Below are positions 33,298 through 43,400 of a stretch of 64,000 nt of DNA, in pieces; the first letter of the stretch is position 1, and each line of letters begins with the position of its first letter. Under the pieces are notes generated by a model, which saw only the letters and a program-made list of their open reading frames with translations, made no database searches and was not told where the DNA came from. A program made the translations under genes and the position numbers. The stretch is from positions 42,990 to 106,989 of the forward strand of contig JAEYPB010000017.1 in the NCBI GenBank assembly GCA_023411175.1. Direction: 5' to 3'. Source of the stretch: Bacillota bacterium. GTDB lineage: Bacteria > Bacillota > Clostridia > Christensenellales > Aristaeellaceae.

Positions 33298-34968
33298 ATG
33301 TACAACATTTTGCTGGGCGGAGCAGCGGGACAGGGCGTGGACACCACCGCGGCCATATTGGAAAAGCTCCTCAAGCGGGCGGGATATCATGTGCTGACCG
33401 TCCGGGACTTCATGTCGCGAATCCGCGGCGGGCATAATTTCATGCTGCTGAGGTTTGGAACGGAGCCGGTGTACTCCCACGACAAGTACGTCAACGCCAT
33501 CGTCGCGCTGAACGAGGAGACTTTTCACCTGCACGAAGGCGAGCTGCTGCCCGGCGGCTTCGTTCTGTGCGACAGCGCGCTTCAAATTGAAGACCCCCGG
33601 GCAGTCAAGCTGGACATGGCCGAGATGGCAAGGTCGCTGGGCAACCCGAGGGTTGCGGGCAGCATCGCCATCGGCGCGATCGTAAAGATGTTCGGCGGGG
33701 CGCTGGACGCCGCCGAGGGCGTGCTTCCGGCGTTTCTCAAAAAAGAGCACATCGAAGTCAACCTGAAGGCGCTGAAGGCGGGCTACGACGCCGTGGAGGC
33801 GCGATACCCCCATCTGTCCAGCGGCGCGGCGGACGACCTTCTGATCACAGGCAGCAAGGCGACGGCGCTGGGCGCGCTGGCGGCCGGACTCAACTATTAC
33901 GCGGCCTACCCGATGTCCCCCGCTACGCCGGTCCTCGAATCGCTCGCCGACATGAGCGAAAGAGCAAACATCGTGGTCGAGCAGGCGGAGGACGAAATTG
34001 CCGCCATCAACATGGCCATCGGCGCCTCGTTCGCGGGGGCGCGGGCGATGACCGGCACCTCCGGCGGCGGCTTCTCGCTGATGGTGGAGGCGCTGGGGCT
34101 TTCCGGCATCGCGGAGATCCCGGTGGTCATCCTGAACGTGCAGCGCCCCGGCCCGGCGACGGGCCTGCCCACCCGCACGGAGCAGAGCGATCTATTGTTC
34201 ACGGTCTACGCCTCCCACGGGGAATTTCCGCGCATGGTCATCGCGCCGAAGAACCCGGAGGATGCGTTCTACCAGACCATGCGCGCGTTTGACCTGGCGG
34301 AAAAGTATCAGATTCCGGTACTGATCCTGAGCGACCAGTATCTGGGAGACTCCTCCTATACGGTGCCGCGGCTCGATCCGAAGCGGGTAAAGGTTTCAAA
34401 GCCCGCCGAAAGCCACGATGGCCCGGAGGAATACCTGCGCTACCGCTACTCCGAAAGCGGCGTTTCGCCGCGGCTGATCCCCGGATTTACGGAGCATCTG
34501 GTCACCGCCGACAGCGACGAACACGACGAGCGCGGCGCGATCACCGAATCCGCCGAGGTGCGCATCCGGATGAGCGACAAGCGCATGAAAAAGCTGGAGG
34601 GCCTCAAGCAGGAGCTTCAGGAGCCGGAGTTCGCGGGCACCGAGAACTTCGACGCGCTCGTCGTCGGCTGGGGCTCCACCTGGGGGCCGATTCTGGATGC
34701 GGTGAACCTTCTGAACGCGGAGGGCGGCAAAAAGTACGCGGCGCTCATCTTCTCCGATGTTTTCCCGCTGCCCACCGGCCGCCTGACGGAGATGGCTGGA
34801 AAGGCCAGGGAAATCATCAATGTCGAGCAGAACGCAACGGGCCAATTGGCCCGTCTGATCCGCGCCGAGACGGGCATCGCCTGCAACCGGAGCGTGCTCA
34901 AGTACGACGGCCGGCAGCTTTCAGGCCGTGAGATCGCCGAAAAAATCAAGGAGGAGTGCGCAAAATGA
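33298..34968 (+). CDS. 2-Oxoacid:ferredoxin oxidoreductase, fused gamma-alpha subunit
   Basis: 556 residues. The gamma domain comes first (about 1-185): NILLGGAAGQGVDTTAAILE, SRIRGGHNFMLLRF. The alpha domain follows: GSKATALGALAAGLNYYAAY, PMSPATPVLE, GTSGGGFSLMVEALGLSG, RPGPATGLPTRTEQSDL. This is the KorA-type fusion acting on 2-oxoglutarate or a related acid with CoA and ferredoxin. ATG 33298 is preceded by GGGAGG at 6 bases; the upstream in-frame extension is rejected. It overlaps the beta-subunit gene (ATGA). Confidence 0.9.
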   Translation: MYNILLGGAAGQGVDTTAAILEKLLKRAGYHVLTVRDFMSRIRGGHNFMLLRFGTEPVYSHDKYVNAIVALNEETFHLHEGELLPGGFVLCDSALQIEDPRAVKLDMAEMARSLGNPRVAGSIAIGAIVKMFGGALDAAEGVLPAFLKKEHIEVNLKALKAGYDAVEARYPHLSSGAADDLLITGSKATALGALAAGLNYYAAYPMSPATPVLESLADMSERANIVVEQAEDEIAAINMAIGASFAGARAMTGTSGGGFSLMVEALGLSGIAEIPVVILNVQRPGPATGLPTRTEQSDLLFTVYASHGEFPRMVIAPKNPEDAFYQTMRAFDLAEKYQIPVLILSDQYLGDSSYTVPRLDPKRVKVSKPAESHDGPEEYLRYRYSESGVSPRLIPGFTEHLVTADSDEHDERGAITESAEVRIRMSDKRMKKLEGLKQELQEPEFAGTENFDALVVGWGSTWGPILDAVNLLNAEGGKKYAALIFSDVFPLPTGRLTEMAGKAREIINVEQNATGQLARLIRAETGIACNRSVLKYDGRQLSGREIAEKIKEECAK

Positions 34969-35807
34969 GCTTCGCCTACGAAAAATGCGAAACGGCGTGG
35001 TGCCCGGGCTGCGGAAACTTCGTAATCCTCGACTGCCTGAAGGCCGCGCTCGAAAGGCTTGACAAGAAGCCCCATGAGGTGCTGCTGGCGGCCGGCATCG
35101 GCCAGGCAGCCAAAACGCCCCAATACCTGTCGGCCAATTCCTTTTGCGGGCTGCACGGCCGCGCGCTTCCGGCTGCGATTTCCGCGAAGATCGCCAACGA
35201 GAACCTCACCGTCGTGGTCGATTCCGGCGACGGCGACTCCTACGGCGAGGGCGGCAACCACTTCCTGCACAACATCCGGCGCAACGTGGACATCGCCCAC
35301 TTTGTGCACGACAACCAGATCTACGGCCTGACAAAGGGTCAGGCCTCCCCCACCAGCGATCTGGGCTTTATCACCGGCGTACAGCCCGGCGGCAGCATCA
35401 ACCAGCCGCTGAACCCGGTGCTCACAGCCATCGCGGCTGGGGCGGGCTTTGTGGCCCGCGGCTTTACCGGCCATAAGGAGCAACTGATCGACCTGATGGT
35501 TCAGGCGATCTCCTTTAAAGGCTATGCGCTGGTTGATATTCTGCAGCCCTGCGTCAGCTTCAACAAGGTCAACACCTTCATGTGGTACAACCAGCGGGTG
35601 TACGATCTTCAGGATTACGATCCGTCCGACCGCGCGGAGGCCATGAAGCGGGCGATGGAGTTCGGGGACAGGATTCCGCTGGGCGTCCTCTACCGCGAAG
35701 AAAAGCCCACCTACCACGACCGGAACCCCGCGCTTCGCGGCGCGGTGCTGGCCGGGCGAGCGCCGGATCTTGATTTTGTGGACCAGATGATCCTTGCGCA
35801 TCAATAG
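34965..35807 (+). CDS. 2-Oxoacid:ferredoxin oxidoreductase, beta subunit
   Basis: 280 residues with the thiamine diphosphate site. The Cys-rich start TAWCPGCGNFVILDCLKAAL is followed by GLHGRALPAAISAKIAN and VVDSGDGDSYGEGGNHFLH, the Mg/TPP motif; then IYGLTKGQASPTS. It pairs with the upstream fused subunit; KorA/KorB-type enzymes need no separate ferredoxin subunit. ATG 34965 is preferred over GTG 34956, with AAGGAGG 10 bases upstream. The substrate could be pyruvate, 2-oxoglutarate or another 2-oxoacid. Confidence 0.9.
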   Translation: MSFAYEKCETAWCPGCGNFVILDCLKAALERLDKKPHEVLLAAGIGQAAKTPQYLSANSFCGLHGRALPAAISAKIANENLTVVVDSGDGDSYGEGGNHFLHNIRRNVDIAHFVHDNQIYGLTKGQASPTSDLGFITGVQPGGSINQPLNPVLTAIAAGAGFVARGFTGHKEQLIDLMVQAISFKGYALVDILQPCVSFNKVNTFMWYNQRVYDLQDYDPSDRAEAMKRAMEFGDRIPLGVLYREEKPTYHDRNPALRGAVLAGRAPDLDFVDQMILAHQ

Positions 35808-35828
35808 TCGAGGTTCCCTGTACAAAAA

Positions 35829-35866
35829 AGCGGCCGGGCGTCTTTTTCAAGCGCCCGGCCGTTTCT
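35829..35866. terminator. Bidirectional terminator
   Basis: A 10-bp stem CGGCCGGGCG/CGCCCGGCCG (35831-35840 with 35852-35861) is followed by TTTCT on the plus strand and preceded by AAAAAA, which is TTTTTT on the minus strand. It serves the oxidoreductase operon and the convergent acetyltransferase gene. Confidence 0.85.
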
Positions 35867-35875
35867 GGCGTGTAT

Positions 35876-36520
35876 TTATGGCGCATCCTCCACCATCGAA
35901 GCGATCTTTATAAACTCCGCCTGCGAGGGAAGGACACGCTTCTCCTTGTGGGGGAAAAGTTTGTCGAATTCTTCCGCTTCCTTTGGATCCATCTCAAATG
36001 CTTCGGATTCCAGAAAGCGGCCGCAGACGCCCGTGAGCGCGCCGGGAAAAAGCTCCAGCGCCTGCAATGCGGCGGCGTATTCTCCGTCTGAAGTGCGGAT
36101 GTCATAGTCCTTGCCCGGCCTGAAACCAAAGCGCGCGTAGTACGCAGGGTTTCCAAAGATGATCGCCGCGCGGTGCCCCGACGCCCGTGCGCTTTTCAGC
36201 CCCCGCTCGATCAGCGCCCGGCCGATGCCCTGCCGCTGGTATTCCGGCAGCACGCTGACGGGGCCGAAGGTGACCGTTTCAAGATTCTGTTTATCCTGCC
36301 CCACCACGCGCGAACGGGAGAACATGATGTTTCCGACGACGCGCCCATCCGCCTCGGCAACAAAATTGAATTCCGGCAGAAAATCCTCGGAATCCCGGAG
36401 CTTTCGAACCAGAAAGTGCTCGTCACAACCAGGGACGTGCAGGTTCCAAAAGGCCTCCCGCGTCAGGTTTTCCACGGTAAACTGATCCTCGGGGCGCTCG
36501 TTGCGGATGAAAATCTCCAT
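35876..36520 (-). CDS. GNAT-family N-acetyltransferase
   Basis: 214 residues. The acetyl-CoA binding motif A is VSVLPEYQRQGIGRALIERG; NPAYYARFGFRPG is the typical C-terminal strand region of the small-molecule acetyltransferase subgroup (YhbS-like). The C-terminal extension (SEAFEMDPKEAEEFDKLFP) is longer than the bare fold. The acceptor is unknown. ATG 36520 (MEIFIRNERPED) is favoured over ATG 36526 because GGGGGA is then at usable spacing. Confidence 0.85.
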   Translation of the reverse strand: MEIFIRNERPEDQFTVENLTREAFWNLHVPGCDEHFLVRKLRDSEDFLPEFNFVAEADGRVVGNIMFSRSRVVGQDKQNLETVTFGPVSVLPEYQRQGIGRALIERGLKSARASGHRAAIIFGNPAYYARFGFRPGKDYDIRTSDGEYAAALQALELFPGALTGVCGRFLESEAFEMDPKEAEEFDKLFPHKEKRVLPSQAEFIKIASMVEDAP

Positions 36521-36575
36521 AGCCATCCCCCATCATCCTTTTTCCATGACCATGATTATACCACAACGCGCGCAT

Positions 36576-36603
36576 AAAAACGGCCCCCTTGCGGAGGCCG
36601 TTT
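36576..36603 (-). terminator. Terminator of the surface-protein locus
   Basis: Minus strand: AAACGGCC (36603-36596) pairs with GGCCGTTT (36585-36578), with partial inner pairing, and runs into TTTTTATG. It lies 10 bases after the stop of the secreted-protein gene, closing the sortase/surface-protein operon. Confidence 0.8.
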
Positions 36604-36612
36604 GTCAAAGTT

Positions 36613-37419
36613 CTATCCCTGTACCTCGTCTTCGTAGTAATAGACACTCAGGAGCGATCCGGCTTCGTCCATGAACGCCACGCCCCAGCGAGCGGAACCG
36701 GCCTTTTCATAGCGCGCGGTCAGCGTACCGCTTTCGGTGAGGGGGTGATCCTCGCTGGAGACGGCTTCGGTATCGCAGAACACCATCGCCGATGTGGCAT
36801 CGCCGCCAAGCTTGACCTCCATGCGCACGCTGTCCCCGACCTTCAGCGCTTCATCACCCGATCGCGTCCGCGCGGTGACGCCCGCCTCTGCGTTCGTGGT
36901 GAACGCCCATCCCTTTTTCCCATCCAGCGCGATGTTGCCAACCGCGCCATCTGCCGAGACGATGCAGTTCTCCTCCATAGAGACGTAATAGCCCTTGTCA
37001 GCGTCCAGCGCGTTCGCTATGCGCACCGTGAACGCGACGCCGTTCTCCCAATAGAGCCAGTTCAGGGTTTCCTGGTCGATCGGCGCGACGGACACCCGCG
37101 CGGCATCGGAGAAGGAGACCACCTCCAGCGGAGCCTTTCCGTCCTTTTCATAGACGCTGAGCGCGCCTTCCCCCGCCTTCACGTCCTCGCGCGGCAGATA
37201 GATCGTAAGGCTGGTCAGCACGTCGTCCGCATTGTCGTTGTTGAGCGGCGTGAAGACCATGTAGCCGAGCTTCTGGGTGAGGTCTACCGGCGGAACGCCC
37301 TTGTAGGGCTGCGAAGGCGACTGGCCGTTATTCCATACCGGGGCGGATTCGGCAAAAGCCTGCGCGCCTGCGAACACGAGCGCAAGGAGAACCGCAAGCA
37401 GTGAAACGAATTTTCTCAT
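36613..37419 (-). CDS. Secreted protein of the surface locus (268 aa)
   Basis: Signal peptide MRKFVSLLAVLLALVFAGAQ with likely cleavage at AFA-ES, then a beta-rich acidic domain with no family that I recognise (PPVDLTQKLGYMVFTPLNND, TSLTIYLPREDV, TRSGDEALKVGDSVRMEVKL). There is no sorting signal and no membrane anchor, so it is released or held by non-covalent binding. It starts 54 bases after the giant surface protein and ends at an intrinsic terminator; it probably works with that protein, for example as a cap, chaperone or assembly factor. ATG 37419 fits the signal peptide. Confidence 0.75.
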   Translation of the reverse strand: MRKFVSLLAVLLALVFAGAQAFAESAPVWNNGQSPSQPYKGVPPVDLTQKLGYMVFTPLNNDNADDVLTSLTIYLPREDVKAGEGALSVYEKDGKAPLEVVSFSDAARVSVAPIDQETLNWLYWENGVAFTVRIANALDADKGYYVSMEENCIVSADGAVGNIALDGKKGWAFTTNAEAGVTARTRSGDEALKVGDSVRMEVKLGGDATSAMVFCDTEAVSSEDHPLTESGTLTARYEKAGSARWGVAFMDEAGSLLSVYYYEDEVQG

Positions 37420-37473
37420 CTGGCTACCCCCGTCCTTCATGTCGGGGCGCTCACGCGCCCCGGCGTTTTCCGA

Positions 37474-40400
37474 TTACCTGTTGTTCTGCCTGCGCTTGCG
37501 GCGGTCAGCCAGGAGCACCGCGAAGAGCGCGATCAGGCCAAGTCCTCCGAAGACAAACGGATAGAGCGGGATCTCTTCACCGGTCTTGAGCAGTCCGCCA
37601 AAGAGCGGGACATCCGGATCGAGAAGCGTGATCAGCCCTTCCCAGTTTTCAGGGGTATACGTCTTGGTCTTCTTCGGCGGCGTGGGCGGCGTCTTCGGCG
37701 GCACGTAGGTATTGATGATGTTGTTGCCGCGGATGGAGCGCGCATAACCGGGTACCATCTTCTCGTTGATGGTGTAGGTGTAGGTGGTGTTACGGCCATC
37801 CGAAGTCGGCAGGTTGGAGAAGCTGTAGGACCAGCCGTCCTCTTCGGTGACCGCCTTGGTCTGGATGACCGACCCGTTCCTCAAAAGGTACACGGTGATG
37901 GCTTCCGGCCTCGCGCCGGCCGCGTCGTCGTCATCCACCCAGGTCTTGGTGCCAGAAATACCGATGTACCGAACCTCGATTTCGGGCAGTCGGTTGACGA
38001 TGTTCAGGCCGTCGTAGGTCGCTTCGTAGTTGGCGACGGGCGCTTCCTCAACCGTGTAGACGATCCTCGCGCCGCTGTTGCCGCTTCGGTAAGTCCGAAG
38101 GCCGGTGTAGGTGTACGTCCAGATGTCGCCGTTCTTCGTCCAGGTCGGCTGCGCGTTTCCCCGCGCTCCGTCGGCGTAGAGCGTGATCCGAATGCTCTCC
38201 GGTCTGGTGCCGCCCGCGTTGCCGAGGTCCACCCAGGTCTTTGTGCCCGTCACGGTACCCAGCGGGATGGGTTCATCAATCATCCGGATGACGCCTCCGG
38301 TCAGCGCGCTGCTGGTCACGGTGCCATCATCCGCAATGGTGATGGCGATGTCCTGCGCCTTCAGGTAGCCGCTCGGCACGACCGTCTCAACCAGCACATA
38401 ACTGCCGGCTTCGAGGCCTGCGATCAGGCGGTCGCCCGTCGCGGTGGTCTGCCAGGATTCAATGAGCGTCCTCGAACCGTCGAGCACCCTGTAGAGGGCG
38501 AGCGTCGCGCCCGCCAGCCTTGCGCCGCCCGCCGTGCGCTTGGAAATAGTGAGCGTTCGCAGGGTGTTGGTGATCCTGTATTCGATGGTCTCCCGTTCGC
38601 TCTCAGGGGCCGCAAGCTTCACGATCGTCTTGGCGTAGCCGACCACCTCGGATTCGTCCACGGTGTAGTTGATCTTGGTGGCGTTGCCGCCGTCATACCG
38701 GTACTTGGGCAGCTCTGCGAAGCTGTAGCTCCAGGTGTCGCCCTCGCCGGAGATCTCCTGTTCGTCGATGCGCACGCCATCCGCCAACAGATAGATCGTC
38801 AGGTTCTCGGGCCGCTTCTCGTAACGGTCGGCTTGATCCACCCAGGCCTTTTCGCCGCCCACGTTGACCAGCTCGATCCCGTTCTCAAAGTGCACTTCTT
38901 CACTGTACTCACCGGCAGTATCCAGCGTACCGTTCCCATTGTCGGTGACGGTGACGGTCAGGGTGAACGACTGGGTAGAGTAGACCGTACCTTCATCATC
39001 AATGCCCGCGGGGTTGCCGGTAGTCTCGGTGATGGTGTAGGTGTGTTCGCCGGTGTCGTCGCGGCTGCCGCTCACCTCGTAGAGAATCGGCTCGAAGGTG
39101 ATGGCGCCGTCCGCGTTGCTGACGCCGGTCGTGACCAGCGCATTCTCTTCATCGCGAACCTCAAAGCGGAACATGCCGTCCATCAGATCGCGTCCCACGA
39201 GCGTCTTCGTGCCCACCGGCGTGAAGCTGCCAGCCGCCTTGTAGCTGTTGGCGAAGTCGAAGGCGTCCGTTTCCAGTTCCGCGCCCAAGTCGTCGGCAAC
39301 GTTCAGCGTAAGCGAACCGTCCGCATCGTAGCCCACCGTCACCACAATGGTGTATACGGTAGTGTCGTAGAAATACCCTCCGTAGAAGTATTTGCCGCCG
39401 ACAAGCTGGGCTTCCTCAGGAATGCCCTCGGTAATCGTATAGCGGAAGGTTTCACCGATGTGCTCCTCGCCGTAATTGAGGGCACCGAAGGTATACCAGC
39501 CGTCCGCGTTGGTCACCTGCTCCAGCGTAACGGGGCTCTCGGGGGCGGTCACATCCTTCAGCGTGAAGGTGAACTTTTCGTCCTCGAGCTCGCGGCCGCT
39601 CAGGGTCTTCGCGCCCGAGAAGGTAACCGAAGCCTCGGCGTCATAGGTGTTGACAAACTTGAGCGGCTCATTCGCTTCGGTGTGCGCCTCGCCGTATACG
39701 TCCACCGTGGGCGCCAAAGTCAGTTCGCCGTCCGCATAACCCACCAGGACGCTGACGAGATACCGCTTCGCTTCGTAGGTATGGCCGGGCAGCTGACCGT
39801 AGGCGCCCAATGTGGGTTCCTCGGTCACGAGGTAATGGAATGTCTTGCCGATGTCCTCCTCGTCGTAGGTCGGGAAGCCGTCGAAAGCGATGTCCCCGTC
39901 CTCGTCGTTGTAGGAGAGGTCTATCCGCTCGCCCACCACCCAGTCGGGCGCTTCACCAGTGAGCGGGTAGAGCCCGAAGGCAAACTCACCCGCTTCAAGG
40001 GCTCTGGAGCCCACTGACGCATCGTCGTTTACGCCGATCAGCGCCTTCGTGCCGGCAAGCGTCAGCGTGGTTTCGGCCTGGAAGCCGTTGACAAATTCAA
40101 TCGCCTCATCCGGCGAGACTGTCTTCTGGACGTTCAGCGTCCCGTTGGGCTTGCCGCCCTCCCCGACTCCGGGCGTCACCGTAACGGTGATCGTGTACTT
40201 CTTGTCGGAGTAGGTATGGGTATCGGTGTAGCTTCCAGGCACTTCGTACAGCTCGTAGATGTGGGTGCCGACGTCGCTGCGCGTGCCGTCTGTCACGTAG
40301 TCGAGGGTGAAGGAGATGCTGTCCACGTCGTCGCTGTCGCCGTTGGTGTCGGTGGCCACCATCACCGGGTTTTCCGGATCGGTCACGTCGTCCAGCCGGA

Positions 40401-43400
40401 AGGTGAACTCACCCTTGATAAGGTCGCGCCCAGTCAGCGCCTTCACGCCGGAGATCGTCGTGGAGCCGCTGGATACATACTGGTTGGTGACCGTCACGCT
40501 GTCCTTCCTGGAATCCGGGGTTTCGCCCGAATCGGACTTGGCCGGCAGCACGAAGTAGTTTTTGCCGTCAATCGGCGCGCCGGTTACCTCGTAGCCTCCG
40601 GCGACCACCGCGGGGCTGCCGCCATTCGCCGTGAGCGAAGAAGCGTCATAGTTCGCGGCCGGCGCTGTCTCGACCACCACATAGTTCGAATAGTAGCTGA
40701 GGTAGGCGTCCGCGCTGCTGGCAAAGGCCGCCTTGCCGTTTTCAAGGGTGTTGATGCCCGAAACGACCAGGTTGTCCACGCCCACTTCCACACCGCCCTC
40801 CAGCTCTTCCTGCGTGAAGGGTCCGTAGATGCTAAACCCGACGCCTTCCAGCGGGAGCGTGTTGCTGCCCTTCTTCTGGATCTCAAGGTCGCGGATGCGG
40901 CACAGGCCCAGGTCAAATGTCAGGTCATCCTGGCCGGACGTCAGAATGAATTTCTCGGTGACGTAGGCGTTGCCGGATTTCCTGAAGTTGCTGTCCGCTT
41001 CCCGCGTCGTGGCATATGGCGTGGTAACCACGTAGCCGTCCGGGATGTTTTCCACCTTGATCTGGTAGGAAACGCGGATGCTGCCCTTAAGCGCGCTATT
41101 GATGACGCCGCCTTCGTTGTATGCGTCGCCCTCATCCCCCGCAATTGCCGCGGGCGTCAGCCCGTCGAAGCGGTAGAAGCCGTCCACGAGATCCGCGTGG
41201 CCCGCAACCGACGCGATGGTGTCGCTGTTGTAGTATTTGAGGAGCGTCACCTTCATGTCGCCCGGGTAGGAGGGTTCGCCGGAAACACCACTCGGATCGT
41301 CGATATTTTCGCCGTCCTGGATGCCGTTTCCGTTTTTGTCGATCCATACGCGGTTGCCCGCGCTGACCGATTCGGGCATCAGGACAACCTTCGCGGGTCT
41401 GCTGACGACCGTATTATAGGTGTTCGCAGCGGCGCCCGCGTCGTTGACCGAAGCCTCAAAGTAGTAGTCCTCCAGCGTGGAAGCGTCAACCGAGGCATCC
41501 GGCGCCCAGGCCCGGTAGGTGATAATGATCTTCCCGCCGGACGCCAGGCTGTAGCTGCCAAAATCCAGAAGGAAAGCCTTCGCGTTGGCACCCGCGCCGG
41601 TGCTCCAGCCGGTGGGTCCGAACTTCTCCGCGTCCTCCAGCTGCGCTTTGGTCAGCGATTCGGCGGTCGAATAGAGCGTATACCCTACATTGCTGCCGCT
41701 TCCGTCCACGACGCTCATGATGTTGCCGAACGTAACCGGCCACTGGGACAACCTCGCGGAGCCGTTCATGGCGACATCGTTAAAGGTGGGCAGCCTGTCG
41801 ACCATGCGGACGTTTTTCTTGACGCTGCCGTCGCCGTTCGAGATCACGATCTTGTAGATGATCTCGCCCTTGCCATCGCCGTCGCCATCCGGATCCCGGA
41901 CGCTGGCGATCGCATACTCGTTGCTGGAGACAAAATTCCCGAGCCCGCTGATATCGGCGGCGACCAGCTTGGTGATGGAGAGCTTGTTCCCCTGCGTAAA
42001 CCCGACGCTGGTCGAAGCGGAAATCGCCATGTAGGTCTCTCCGGCCGTGCCGCCCAGCATGCTGCCGTCAAGGCTGACCGCCGGCAGAACGCCGCTGTCG
42101 TCGGTGAAGGGTGTGCCGTAGGGATTCTCCTTATTCAGGCGGAGCTTGTGGGTCGATGTCGCGAAAGCCGTGTTCTCAATGAACGCAATGCTTGCCAAGA
42201 CCGCATTGAAGCGCACGGTGCCTTCGATGATCATCACTACGGACTCTCCGGGGTTGAGAGAACCGGTCATGCCGCTGTACAGGTAGATGACGCCCGCGTC
42301 GGTATAGGTTCCGGTGCTGGCCGCCGTGAGGCCGGCCGGCAGCGTCGCGAACCCGACGCTCGCTTCACTGGACAGGTCCACGCTGATCATATCCGGCAGC
42401 CTGTCCACCAGGACCGGGTCCGGAATCGGCAGGCTGGAGGTATTGGTGAGCGTCAGGGTATAGCGCACCGTGTCGCCAGGCTGCAGGCTATCGCCGGTGG
42501 ACTGCTCATAGCCGGCTTCGCGCGGCTTGGTGGCGGTCTTGGTCAGCGTCGCCTTGGGCAGCGCTTCGTTTACCTCCACGTCCGCCGAGGCGTCGGCGGA
42601 AGCCGAGTAGCTGTACTGGCTGGTGCCGAGGCTGTAGCTGAGGTCGAGATCGACGGTGTTTTTGATGTTTCTTGCCAGAACCAGGTCGGGAGCGCTGCCC
42701 TGTGCAAAGGTCATCTCGGCATAGATCGGGCCGAGCGTGATGCCGGGCTGAAGCTCCGCGCCGCTTCCCTCGGCCTTGTAGACGACCTTGAAGCCATTGT
42801 AGGTTTCTCCCGGGAAGAAGACGTCCTGATCGGCCCCGGTGATGTTGAGGGTGGCGAAAGGCACGGCATCAACCACGCCGTTTACAACGCCGTAGACCAC
42901 GGCCTGAACCTTCGCGGCATCTCCGGTGGGAATCGGCGCAACCTGCGCATCCATATACCCGGCCGCGCCAATGGTCAGACGGGTCACGTAATGGGTGACC
43001 ACAGGCGTCCCGCCGCTTCCGGTAAAGGCGAGCTTGTCGTCCAGCACCTCGATCTTGTCCACGGGCAGCTTGATCGGGTTGGCGGCGGTGGACGCGATGT
43101 CCGCGATCTTGAAGACAACCGTCTGCGTGCCATCCTGCAGGCTCGGCACCTTCGTCGAAGCGTCGGCTGCTGCGCCATTGACCGAATAAACCGATTTCTT
43201 GACCGCGGGCTTCACAGACCCGGCGCGCACGTTGGCAAAGCGGATCACCGCGGTTTCTCCGTTATCCCCCACGATGACGGTTCCGGAGGTATGCCACGGG
43301 TCTGCAGGCGTCGTGCCGGAGGGTTTTAAGAACGTGGTGGGCGCATCCGTCTCCACGACGGTATACGTGCCAGGCTCCAGGCCTTCCAGAAGGGCGCTGC

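Noticed and set aside
40216..43329. Very long plus-strand open frames opposite the giant surface gene (also 43420-45732, 46513-47817, 49468-51090)
   Set aside because: They are antisense to a clearly real coding sequence, are rich in Arg/Val/Gly with no recognisable domains, and arise from the GC-rich codon pattern.
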